From Pseudonocardiales bacterium (GTDB lineage Bacteria > Actinomycetota > Actinomycetes > Mycobacteriales > Pseudonocardiaceae), in assembly GCA_026393175.1 (NCBI GenBank), contig JAPLAT010000396.1, positions 1 through 33,103 of the forward strand: a stretch of DNA of 33,103 nucleotides, given 5' to 3'. Of the stretch, positions 1 through 7,894 are shown piece by piece (the stretch's first letter is position 1; the number at the start of each line of letters is the position of its first letter). Below the pieces are notes generated by a model, which saw nothing but the letters and a program-made list of their open reading frames with translations, had not been told where the DNA came from and ran no database searches. The position numbers were made by a program, and so were the translations under genes.

Positions 1-140
1 CGGCAAGGGAGTCACCGCCTTGAACTGACCGAGCACGACCGAGGGCGGGGACTTATCTGGCCGCCGTCGGGGAGAAACATCTGGCCACCAGTGGGGAGAA
101 CTTCTGGCCGCCAGCGGGGAGATCCAACTGGCCATTGACA
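1..140. mobile_element. Terminal repeats of an IS21-family-like insertion sequence (right end only)
   Basis: Three tandem copies of a roughly 23-bp unit beginning CTGGCC and ending GGGGAGA start at 57, 81 and 104. A fourth, partial copy starts at 128 and ends in TGACA at 140. Arrays of this type at the tips of actinobacterial IS21-like elements are transposase binding sites, and IS21 ends close in CA. The first bases (2-28) read G-K-G-V-T-A-L-N-stop in one frame and could be the tail of the IstB helper ATPase gene, but that is too short to be sure. The element lies mostly outside the window. It abuts the truncated nuclease gene at about 135-140, so it probably cut that gene. Confidence 0.6.
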
Positions 141-1781
141 GAGGCCGAACTGCACGGGCTCGACGCCGCCGACCAAGGACGTCTGGTGACCTGCCTGTCG
201 CCCACATTGGGTCCGGGCACCGCACGACTCCGACTACGCGCGCGGATCAGCGCAGCCGGCAAGGTCAGCACCGAGTGGTTCGGCGGGGACAGCGAGCATG
301 CCGACGTCGAACGCTGGGCCCGCGAGGCCGTGACGTTCACCTACCTGCCGCCGCTGCGGGACGCCGCTGCGGATCTGCGTCCGGGGCGGGACAACCGTCT
401 CGCGCACCTTCTCGACGCACTCGCCCCGGGGGAGCACGCCGACCGCTCAGCGATCGAGAAGATCGTGTCGAAGGCGAACTCCGATCTCGCCCAGGTCGGT
501 GTGATCAGCGATGCGCAGTCGCGGATCCACAAGCGGTTCACCGCCATGACCGGTGCCGGCGCACTGTCCCAGCAGAGCGCACTGGCGTTCGCCGATCCCG
601 AGTTCTCCCGGATCGTGGCGACACTGCGCGCGCTGGCGGGCCGGATCCACCCCCTCGAGCTGGCCGAGAACGGGCTGGGCTACAACAACTTGATCTACAT
701 GGCGGTACTGCTGTCGGCCCTGTCTCAGACCTCCGAGGACGGTGCGCTGCGGCTGCTACTGGTCGAGGAACCCGAAGCGCATCTCCACCCACAGCTCCAG
801 GACCTGCTCATGCGATTCCTGGAAGCCGAGAGCAGCCCCGCCGCCCAGGTCGTCATGTCCAGCCACTCGCCGAACTTCGCCGCAGCCGCGCAGGTGGAAC
901 GGGTCACCGTCCTCACCCGGACCGACACCGAGAGCCCGGCAATCGGGCGGCAGCCCGCCACATTCGGGCTCGCCCCCCGCGAGCTCGCCCATCTACGTCG
1001 CTTCCTCGACGTCACCAAGTCCTCCCTGCTGTTCGCCCGAGGGGCCATCCTGGTCGAGGGAATCGCCGAGCAACTGCTACTTCCGGCCATTGCGCAGCAG
1101 CAAGGTCGCTCGTTGTCGGTCCACGGCGTCACCGTGGTGAACGTCGGCGGAGTCGCGTTCGGTCCCTTCGTCGGATTGTTCGGGCCTGAGCGGTTGCCCT
1201 ACCCCTGCGCTGTGGTCACCGATGCAGATCCCGACGAGGAGGATGACACCGACGACGAATCGGACGACAGTACGCTCGCGCAGCCCGCCGGAACGCAGTC
1301 CGGCAGCAACGATGCCCAGCCTGCCGAGCAGGAAGATCTGGACATCGCCATGTCCTCACGCGCCACGCGGCTGAGGGAGCGCGTCGTCGGGGCGGGCGGG
1401 AACCTGAAGATCTGCATAGCTCGGGAAACCCTCGAGTGGGACCTCGTGGTCGCCGGCAACTGGGAGCTGCTGCTCGACGCACTCACCCCACTGCGCCCCC
1501 GCGTGACCGAGCGGCTTCGCCGCACCCTGACGGAAGCAACCGCTGAGCAACGAGCAGCGGCGTTGATCAAGGCCGTCAAGAAGATCAAGGGGGAGTTCGC
1601 TCAGTCGCTGGTCGAGCTGATGAGCGCCTCGACCGACCGCACGAACGCGCCGCGACGACTGGAACCGCCGCGCTACCTGCTGGACGCCATCGAGCACGTC
1701 ACATCACCACTCGCCCGCGCAGTGGGAACGGACGATCGTTCTGCTGCGACCGACACAACACCTCCTGCGCGCACACGGTGA
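135..1781 (+). CDS. OLD-family ATPase/TOPRIM nuclease, GajA-like, 5'-truncated
   Basis: This is an overcoming-lysogenization-defect (OLD) type protein: an ABC-like ATPase domain followed by a TOPRIM nuclease. Visible parts (548 aa from TTG 135) are a signature-like GLGYNN segment near residue 181, Walker B LLVEEPEAHLHP near 208-219, and the H-loop SSHSPN with H244. The TOPRIM acidic residues are E308 and E312 (VEGIAEQ) and D363/D365 (TDADPDEED). The N-terminal strand and Walker A (GxNxxGKS) expected before these are absent. The TTG lies inside the upstream insertion-sequence end, so the true 5' part, perhaps 80-100 codons, is missing. It overlaps the next gene, a UvrD-like helicase, by 4 bp (GTGA). 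OLD nuclease plus UvrD helicase is the Gabija anti-phage arrangement. The family call is secure. Whether any product is made, or active without the P-loop, is doubtful; it could equally be labelled a pseudogene. Confidence 0.8.
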   Translation: MTEAELHGLDAADQGRLVTCLSPTLGPGTARLRLRARISAAGKVSTEWFGGDSEHADVERWAREAVTFTYLPPLRDAAADLRPGRDNRLAHLLDALAPGEHADRSAIEKIVSKANSDLAQVGVISDAQSRIHKRFTAMTGAGALSQQSALAFADPEFSRIVATLRALAGRIHPLELAENGLGYNNLIYMAVLLSALSQTSEDGALRLLLVEEPEAHLHPQLQDLLMRFLEAESSPAAQVVMSSHSPNFAAAAQVERVTVLTRTDTESPAIGRQPATFGLAPRELAHLRRFLDVTKSSLLFARGAILVEGIAEQLLLPAIAQQQGRSLSVHGVTVVNVGGVAFGPFVGLFGPERLPYPCAVVTDADPDEEDDTDDESDDSTLAQPAGTQSGSNDAQPAEQEDLDIAMSSRATRLRERVVGAGGNLKICIARETLEWDLVVAGNWELLLDALTPLRPRVTERLRRTLTEATAEQRAAALIKAVKKIKGEFAQSLVELMSASTDRTNAPRRLEPPRYLLDAIEHVTSPLARAVGTDDRSAATDTTPPARTR

Positions 1782-3538
1782 CCGAGCTCCGTCACCTGGA
1801 CCCCCTCCGCGAGCCCGGGCCGCTGGTGACCGCCCATCAGCTCCCCGCGGTGCTCGTCGAACGCGATCTCTTCCTTGCCGCCTGCCCCGGCAGCGGCAAG
1901 ACCCGCGTCGCCGCGGTCAGGGTCGCGCGGCTGGTTGAGGACGGCCACACGGTCGCCCTCTGCTCCTACACGAACACAGGCATCGACGAGCTGCGCGACA
2001 CCCTCGCCCACGACGTCGGGCTCACCCTCGGGCCGCAGCATTTCAGCGGCACCCTGCACCAGTTCCTGCTGCGCTACGTGCTGCACCCGTTCGGGCAACT
2101 GGTGATCGGCTGCGCGGGCAGCCCGCGGGTGTTGGGCCCGGACGCGTCGTCGTGGCCGTCGGTCGTCTTCGACAAGCCGACCATCCGCCTCGGACTGGAC
2201 CGTTTCCAGTTTCAGCAGGACGGATCGATGTGCATCCGCGCCAAGGACCCCAAATTCCCCTACTCCCCGGTGAAGGCGGTCGCGATGCGCGGCGACCACG
2301 CCCGGAGCGAGAAGCTCAGACTTGCCCGCCACCGCGGCTGGGTCTCCATGGACGACGCCATGTACTGGGCACTACAGGTCCTCCGACGGCACCCGTGGGT
2401 CGCCACAGCGATCACCCACCGCTTCGACGAGATCCTGGTCGACGAGGCCCAGGACACCAGCGAACTTCAGCTCGCCTGCCTCCGTCAGCTCCACGAGACC
2501 GGGACCCTCGCCTCCCTCACCCTGGTCGGCGACCTCGACCAGTCGATCTACTCCTACAACGGGGCTCACCCCGCAGGCTGCGCCGAACTCGCACGCGACC
2601 GCGGACTGCAGCGCGTCGCCCTCACCGAGAACCGGCGCAGTTCGCAGCTGATCTGCAACCTGACCGCACCGCTGCACAGCCGCGAGAATCCTGACGTCGC
2701 TACCGGCCCCGACCGTGATTGCACCTGGCAACCCGAGTTGACGCTGTACCCGGCCGGCGACCCCGCAGCAGCTGTCGAGCCCTTCCGTGCCCGCCTGATC
2801 GAACTCGATGAGCAGCCGGATGAGGCTGCAGTGCTTGCACGCAAGAACGACCTCGTCGAGATCATCAACGGGGGTGCGACCCCGGAGAAGATGAACAAGA
2901 ACGCAGTCATGATCGCGCGGCTGGTCCACGCAGAACGACACGGCGCCGCCATCGGCCGTCGCGACCTCGATCGGCTCGATCGAGCGTTGGCCGTCATCGC
3001 CTGGGACCGGGAGGATCTCACCGGCGAGCCCGCAGACGTCCGCTGGGTTCTGCGGCAAGCGTCGATGGCGTTGCTCACCGACGCCCCTGCCCTGGACACC
3101 GACCTCGGCTCCTGGACCGAAGACCTACGCCGCCCCATGACCGAGGCAGTCGCACGGCTCAGCGATCGACCCGCGCGCAAGATCGGACAATGGCTGCGTG
3201 TCACTCGGGAGATGCGCACCCTCCAGGTGAGCGAACTCGTCGCCAAGGTCGAGCCCACCCTGCGGGCTCGTACCGTGCACGACATCAAGGGCTGCACCCG
3301 CTCCGCGGTCCTGCTCGTGATCGGCAAGGGCCGTTCCGGAAGACCCAGCCCAGCGGAGCGACTCGCGTCCGCATTCGAGTCATCGGCCGGTGCTCACGAT
3401 GACGCGGAAGAAGTACGCATCAGCTACGTCGCATTGACCCGGGCCCGCCGACTGTGTCGCATCGCCCTGCCTGACGACACAAGGACAACTGTGGTCCGCA
3501 GACTGGTCGCCAGCGGCCTTCTTCTTCGTCCACTGTGA
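1778..3538 (+). CDS. UvrD/Rep-family helicase, GajB-like
   Basis: Superfamily 1 DNA helicase, 586 aa, complete by motif content. Motif I is ACPGSGKT (K41). Motif II is LVDEAQD (D222, E223). Motif III is GDLDQSIYSYNGA and motif IV is TENRRSS. A degenerate motif V (TVHDIKGCTRS) and motif VI (SYVALTRARR) lie near the C-terminus. The GTG start at 1778 overlaps the stop of the OLD nuclease gene, which implies translational coupling. In Gabija systems the GajB partner is a UvrD-like helicase that works with the GajA nuclease against phage; here that role is inferred from the pairing. The motif V region reads KGCTRS where KGxE is usual. The gene appears intact although its partner is truncated. Confidence 0.88.
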   Translation: MTELRHLDPLREPGPLVTAHQLPAVLVERDLFLAACPGSGKTRVAAVRVARLVEDGHTVALCSYTNTGIDELRDTLAHDVGLTLGPQHFSGTLHQFLLRYVLHPFGQLVIGCAGSPRVLGPDASSWPSVVFDKPTIRLGLDRFQFQQDGSMCIRAKDPKFPYSPVKAVAMRGDHARSEKLRLARHRGWVSMDDAMYWALQVLRRHPWVATAITHRFDEILVDEAQDTSELQLACLRQLHETGTLASLTLVGDLDQSIYSYNGAHPAGCAELARDRGLQRVALTENRRSSQLICNLTAPLHSRENPDVATGPDRDCTWQPELTLYPAGDPAAAVEPFRARLIELDEQPDEAAVLARKNDLVEIINGGATPEKMNKNAVMIARLVHAERHGAAIGRRDLDRLDRALAVIAWDREDLTGEPADVRWVLRQASMALLTDAPALDTDLGSWTEDLRRPMTEAVARLSDRPARKIGQWLRVTREMRTLQVSELVAKVEPTLRARTVHDIKGCTRSAVLLVIGKGRSGRPSPAERLASAFESSAGAHDDAEEVRISYVALTRARRLCRIALPDDTRTTVVRRLVASGLLLRPL

Positions 3539-3850
3539 GCGAGGCGTAGATGCGTCAGTGATGTCCTGGACTGGAACGACACCTGCGGTGCCAGGCGACT
3601 GCTGCCGCGAGGCGGGTGCGGGTGAGTGCGCCGTGTCCATGCCCATGGACGACGGCAGGACCGCCCAGCAGACCCTCCCAAGTCGTACAGAGTCGCGCTG
3701 AACTGAATCGCTCCGGTGATGTTCCGCTGGCTCGGCGGCGTCGGGTTGCTGGACAGAAAGGGAACCTCACATCGACAGCTGAGCTGGTATCAGCGGCACC
3801 CCCTGGCTACTCCTGCTGACGTCGGTCATTCGCTACCAGGGAGGTCTGCC
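3539..3850. other. Intergenic region, no gene supported
   Basis: The 312 bp between the helicase gene and the copper oxidase gene hold no convincing ORF, RNA or terminator. The only notable element is the ribosome binding site AGGGAGG at 3838-3844 for the downstream GTG. An open frame runs in from 3716, but it lacks its own ribosome binding site and does not resemble a signal peptide. Confidence 0.5.
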
Positions 3851-6800
3851 GTGGCATTGCTTCCTCCTCGTGTCGTCGGCCCGCTCTCGGAGTGCAGCGG
3901 GTCGGTGCGGGTCAACGGCCAGCTGACCGGGGCCACGGTGACGATCTTCGCCGACGGTGTGGCCGTCGGCTCCGGGGTCGCCACGTGGTCGGACGAGACG
4001 TTCGTGCTGACCGGGTCGCTGTCGGCCGGTCAGCAGGTCACCGCGACGCAGAGTCTGGGCCTGGACACCAGCATCGCCTCTTCCGAGTCCGTCGCGGTGC
4101 AGGCCCGGCCGCCGACGGTCGGCGGGGTCGGTTTCCGCAGTCACCTCAACCAGTGCGGCACGTGCGTGTGGCTGGAGGGGTTGGTACCGGGCGCGAAGGT
4201 CGAGCTGCGTGACGGGGCCACGGTGCTGGGCAGCGGGGAGAGCTACGACGGCAACGCCCGGTTCCACCTCACGACCCCGCTCGCGGCCGGTATGTCGATC
4301 ACCGCGCAGCAGGAGGCGTGCGGCACGCCCGGCACCGTCACCGCGGGCCCCGCGGTGGACGTCCTGGTGGAGAAGCTCCGGACACTGCCCACCCCAGTGG
4401 TGCGGGCGCCGCTGCACGAGTGCGAGCGCCGGGTCACCGTCGAGAACATCGTGCACGGTGCGCACGTCGTCCTCATGCGCAGCGCCGGACCGAACCTGCA
4501 CGCCTGCTTCGACCAGAGCGCGCTCTGGATGGGGGTCAACCCGCCGCTGGCCCTCGGCGAGACGGTCAGCGCCAAGCAGGAGCTGCACGGCCGCTGCCAG
4601 TTGCGCAGCGCCGACGCCGACCCGGTGACGGTGGCGGACAACACCCCGGTGCCGCCGGCGAACGTGGTGCCGCCGCTCTGCGCGGGAAGCACGACCGTGG
4701 TGCTCAGCGGGCTGGTGATGGGCGCCCGGGTGCGGATCCTGGTCGACGGGGTCGAGCTGGGCATGGCCGAGTCGCCGGTCGACGGCGACTACGACCTGCT
4801 GGTGCCGCCGCTGGCGGGCGGCGTGGTCGTCACCGCGGAGCAGGAGCTGTGCGGCGAGTGGAGCGGTCCCGGTTTGGGGGTGCTGGTCGATCCGGCACCG
4901 TCGTCGCTGCCCACACCGCGGGTGCACGATCCGCTGTTCGAGTGCGGCGCGGCCGTCCGCGTGTCGGACGTGCACGTCGGGTCGCGCGTCTACGTGATCT
5001 CGGCGCTGCTCGGCGCACCGATCGGGGAGCTCACCGCGCGCACGTCGGAGGTGGACGTGCCGGTCGCTCCCCTGCTCATCGAGGGCGACGACATCACCGC
5101 CGAGCAGCGGGGCTGTGGTCTGGTCAGCTCGCAGTCGACCCCGGTCCGGGTGGGGCGGGCCGAGGAACTGCCACCGCCGAAGGTCGTCGCACCGCTGTAC
5201 TCGTGCGAGGCCGCCGTCCACGTGGAAGGCGTGGTGCCCGGCGCGCGCGTCGAGGTGTTCGTCGAGGGCATCTTCCGCGGCAGCGCGGCCAGCGGCGGGC
5301 AGGACGTGACCGTCGGTGTCAGCGGGCAGCTGGCCGTCGGCGACGAGGTGCGGGCGACCCAGCGGCTGTGCGACCGGACGTCCCGACCGGGCCGGCCGGT
5401 GATCGTCGAGGAGTTCCGCGGCCGCTGGATCCAGGTCGGCGGCGGCCAGGCCGCCGGGATCCTCGCCGTGCACGCCGCCCTGCTCCCCACCGGGAAGATC
5501 GTCTACTTCGGCGGCGACCAGCACGACAGCGGCCTCAACGCCTCCGGCGACGTCGACCACACCCGCCTGTTCGACTGCACCACCCACACCATCACCACCG
5601 TCACCGGGCTACCGGGCAATGCCGACCTGTTCTGCGCCGGCCACGCCCAGCTCGCCGACGGTCGCATCCTCGCCGCCGGCGGCACGCGCAAGTGGGGCGG
5701 CGGAGGCGTCCACCCGCCCGGGCACTTCATCGGGCTCCGCGACGCCTACCTCTTCGACCCCGTCACGGAGAACTGGCAGGTCACCGGCAAGCTCGTGACC
5801 CAGCGCCCGTCCGAGGTCGCCGCGGGCCTCGACGTCGAGAAGACCGGCGGGAAGTGGTATCCCACCCTGGTGACCCTGCCCGACGGGCGGGTGCTCGCCG
5901 TCTCCGGACATCCCGAGATCGACGACAGCCGGCACAACAACAACTCCCTGGAGCTCTACGACCCGGCCACCGGCACCTGGTCGATCGTCGGGACCACCGA
6001 CTACGGGAACATCGACACCGTCGACGCCCGACGCTACGAGTACCCCCGGCTGCACGTGCTCCCCGACGGCACCGTGATCTCCATGTCGCCGATGGCCAAC
6101 CGGCGCCTGGAGCGGTGGCATCCCTACACCGACCCCACCGACTGGGACGACGTCATCGCCCCGCCACCCGAACCGATCTACGACAACTGGTTCGCCCAGG
6201 ACACCACCTCGGTACTGCTACCGCTGACCCCCGCCGACGGCTACCGGGCGCGGATCATGGAAGCCGGCGGGTCGACCGCCTACATCCTCGACACCGGCGA
6301 CATCGGCCGCGGCTGGATCCCCACCACTCGAGCCCTGTTCGACCACCCCGCCGCCGGGGACGTCAACCCGGTGCGGGAGAACGCCGACTCGGTCATCCTC
6401 CCCACCGGGGAGATCCTGATCGAGGGCGGGCTGAAGAACGGCAGCGACGACACTACCGGCGTGCGCGCCCCCGAGTCCTACGACCCGGCCACCGGCACCT
6501 GGCGGGTCCTGCCCGAGTCACCGATCGTGCGCGGCTACCACAGCGTCGCGCTCCTGATGCCCGACGGAGCCGTCTGGGTCGCCGGGTCCAACTTCGGCGC
6601 CCGCGCGGGCCTCGCGAACCGCGAGCTGCGCATCGAGATCTTCCAGCCGTGGTACTTCTGCGGGCGCCGACCCACCATCACCGGCGCCCCGCCGATGGCC
6701 TGCCACGGCGACGACATCGAGATCCGCACACCCGACGCGGCCGCCGTCCAGAAGGTCGTGCTACTGCGGGCTGGCACCGTCACCCACAACTTCAACCCAG

Positions 6801-7252
6801 ACCAGCGCCACATCACCTGCAAGTTCCGCCGCGACAAGGGCGACGTCGTGCTGGCCCGGGTACCGGCCGACCCGGAGGTCGCGATCGTCGGCACCTACCT
6901 GCTGTTCGTCATCGACGGGACCGGGCGCCCCAGCACCGGCCGCTTCGTCCGGATCTGCAACAGCGAGTCCCGCAACCTGCGGCCCCGCGATGACCAGGCG
7001 TGGTGGGAACGGCTGCGCGAGCTCCTCGGCCAGGGAGGGCGCCCTGACCCGGCAACCCTGCGCGCGCTACGCCGCGAACTCGGTGAATCTCGGATCCCTC
7101 CGCGGCGCCGCGCCATCTCCACCGAACCCCACGGCCCCGGCGACCAGGGCGGGCACGGTCAGGGAGGTGACCACGGCGGGGGTGGGCACGGCGGGGATGG
7201 GCACGGCGGGGATGGGCACGGCCACGAGCACGGCGAAGGGCACGGGCATTGA
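3851..7252 (+). CDS. Galactose-oxidase-like radical copper oxidase with six N-terminal repeats and His-rich tail
   Basis: The protein is 1133 aa. Residues 1 to about 522 contain six divergent repeats of about 85 aa, each with a P-L-x-x-C opening, a hydrophobic G-A-x-V segment and a T-A-x-Q close, probably beta-sandwich modules. Residues from about 523 form a Kelch-type galactose oxidase domain with a C-terminal E-set (DUF1929-like) domain. The copper-radical residues can be placed: C595 (FCAGHA) with Y670 (KWYPTL) as the cross-linked pair, then Y896/H897 (GYHSV) and H979 (THNFN). Family members oxidise primary alcohols or aldehydes and make hydrogen peroxide; the substrate here is unknown. 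The tail from about 1100 is rich in His and Gly and could bind copper. GTG 3851 is chosen for its AGGGAGG ribosome binding site. No signal peptide is visible, which is odd for this normally secreted family. Confidence 0.85.
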   Translation: MALLPPRVVGPLSECSGSVRVNGQLTGATVTIFADGVAVGSGVATWSDETFVLTGSLSAGQQVTATQSLGLDTSIASSESVAVQARPPTVGGVGFRSHLNQCGTCVWLEGLVPGAKVELRDGATVLGSGESYDGNARFHLTTPLAAGMSITAQQEACGTPGTVTAGPAVDVLVEKLRTLPTPVVRAPLHECERRVTVENIVHGAHVVLMRSAGPNLHACFDQSALWMGVNPPLALGETVSAKQELHGRCQLRSADADPVTVADNTPVPPANVVPPLCAGSTTVVLSGLVMGARVRILVDGVELGMAESPVDGDYDLLVPPLAGGVVVTAEQELCGEWSGPGLGVLVDPAPSSLPTPRVHDPLFECGAAVRVSDVHVGSRVYVISALLGAPIGELTARTSEVDVPVAPLLIEGDDITAEQRGCGLVSSQSTPVRVGRAEELPPPKVVAPLYSCEAAVHVEGVVPGARVEVFVEGIFRGSAASGGQDVTVGVSGQLAVGDEVRATQRLCDRTSRPGRPVIVEEFRGRWIQVGGGQAAGILAVHAALLPTGKIVYFGGDQHDSGLNASGDVDHTRLFDCTTHTITTVTGLPGNADLFCAGHAQLADGRILAAGGTRKWGGGGVHPPGHFIGLRDAYLFDPVTENWQVTGKLVTQRPSEVAAGLDVEKTGGKWYPTLVTLPDGRVLAVSGHPEIDDSRHNNNSLELYDPATGTWSIVGTTDYGNIDTVDARRYEYPRLHVLPDGTVISMSPMANRRLERWHPYTDPTDWDDVIAPPPEPIYDNWFAQDTTSVLLPLTPADGYRARIMEAGGSTAYILDTGDIGRGWIPTTRALFDHPAAGDVNPVRENADSVILPTGEILIEGGLKNGSDDTTGVRAPESYDPATGTWRVLPESPIVRGYHSVALLMPDGAVWVAGSNFGARAGLANRELRIEIFQPWYFCGRRPTITGAPPMACHGDDIEIRTPDAAAVQKVVLLRAGTVTHNFNPDQRHITCKFRRDKGDVVLARVPADPEVAIVGTYLLFVIDGTGRPSTGRFVRICNSESRNLRPRDDQAWWERLRELLGQGGRPDPATLRALRRELGESRIPPRRRAISTEPHGPGDQGGHGQGGDHGGGGHGGDGHGGDGHGHEHGEGHGH
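7184..7230 (+). repeat. Short tandem repeat encoding the His/Gly-rich tail
   Basis: A 15-bp unit beginning GGGCACGG repeats at 7184 and 7199, with a partial third copy from 7214. It encodes G-H-G-G-D units in the C-terminal tail of the copper oxidase. The repeat explains the run of alternating His and Gly, and its copy number may vary between strains. Confidence 0.6.
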
Positions 7253-7413
7253 GTCCGAAGCCCAGTCCGGTAGCGCCGTTCGGCTGATCGATGCACTCGT
7301 CTGCGCGTCCTGGACCTCGCGGCGCGGTGGGTCTGGCCTGCGGCCGGACCGCCACCCCGGTCGTCACGCCTGCTGCAGCAACGACTCCACCTCGGTGATC
7401 TCGCCCGGTGCGG

Positions 7414-7596
7414 TCAGGGCAGCGAGCGCTGGTCGGGACTGCGGCGCCGGAGGTAGCCGTAGACGGCCGTCCCCGCGAACAGAAGCACGCCGACGACGGT
7501 CAACCAGAACAGGCCCCTGACCAGCGCGCCGACGACGGACATCACCAGCCAGACCACGAGCAGCGCCGCGACGACCTTGAGGGCAGTACCTCTCAT
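7414..7596 (-). CDS. Small two-helix membrane protein
   Basis: A 60-residue ORF on the minus strand. It has a short basic start, two adjacent hydrophobic segments (about residues 7-27 and 30-48) and a basic, polar C-terminus with RRR. This is the layout of a small inner-membrane protein. No family is recognised. It sits alone between the copper oxidase gene and the island proper. The ribosome binding site is weak (GGAA about 6-9 nt before the ATG), so the start and the gene itself are moderately uncertain. Confidence 0.45.
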   Translation of the reverse strand: MRGTALKVVAALLVVWLVMSVVGALVRGLFWLTVVGVLLFAGTAVYGYLRRRSPDQRSLP

Positions 7597-7797
7597 GACG
7601 GTTCCGTCCGCGTGCCGACCGCGCCACGATGGTGTGCCCTGACGGTGCCTCCCATCGGGACTGCGGTCAAGTCACAGCCCGCGCCCGACGACCTTGGCCG
7701 ATGCCACCTGGGCGACCATCCTCGCCGCCGTATCGAAAAGTTGGTTGGAGGCACCGTCGGTCAACCCTGGTCTCGACGCCGAGCCGGGCCCCTGGGC

Positions 7798-7820
7798 AAC
7801 TTCTACGACGCTTAGTAGAT
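7798..7820. promoter_or_regulatory. Island operator site A (23-bp inverted repeat)
   Basis: Left half AACTTC at 7798-7803, an 11-bp spacer beginning T and ending A, right half GTAGAT at 7815-7820. It matches the eight-member family found across the island. It lies just upstream of the Lnt-DUF3105-BNR operon. It is very similar to site B, sharing CTAC, ACGC and TAGTAG in the same register. Confidence 0.6.
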
Positions 7821-7894
7821 GATGAGGGCCGAATCGACCCCAGGAGGACCTCATTCGTTCCGCTACGACCTCGTCCTCCGCTGCTCCTCCGAGC

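Noticed and set aside
3716-3850. In-frame 45-codon extension of the copper oxidase from GTG 3716
   Set aside because: No ribosome binding site and no signal-like or repeat-like sequence, whereas GTG 3851 has AGGGAGG at good spacing and starts directly with the first repeat.
3833-5587. Long minus-strand frame of 584 codons opposite the copper oxidase
   Set aside because: Low-complexity Arg/Ala/Gly/His product typical of a frame antisense to a high-GC gene; the plus-strand frame has recognisable domains.
4318-6993. Long plus-strand frame of 891 codons in another phase of the copper oxidase gene
   Set aside because: Arg-rich product with no domain; it is a GC-driven shadow of the real frame.
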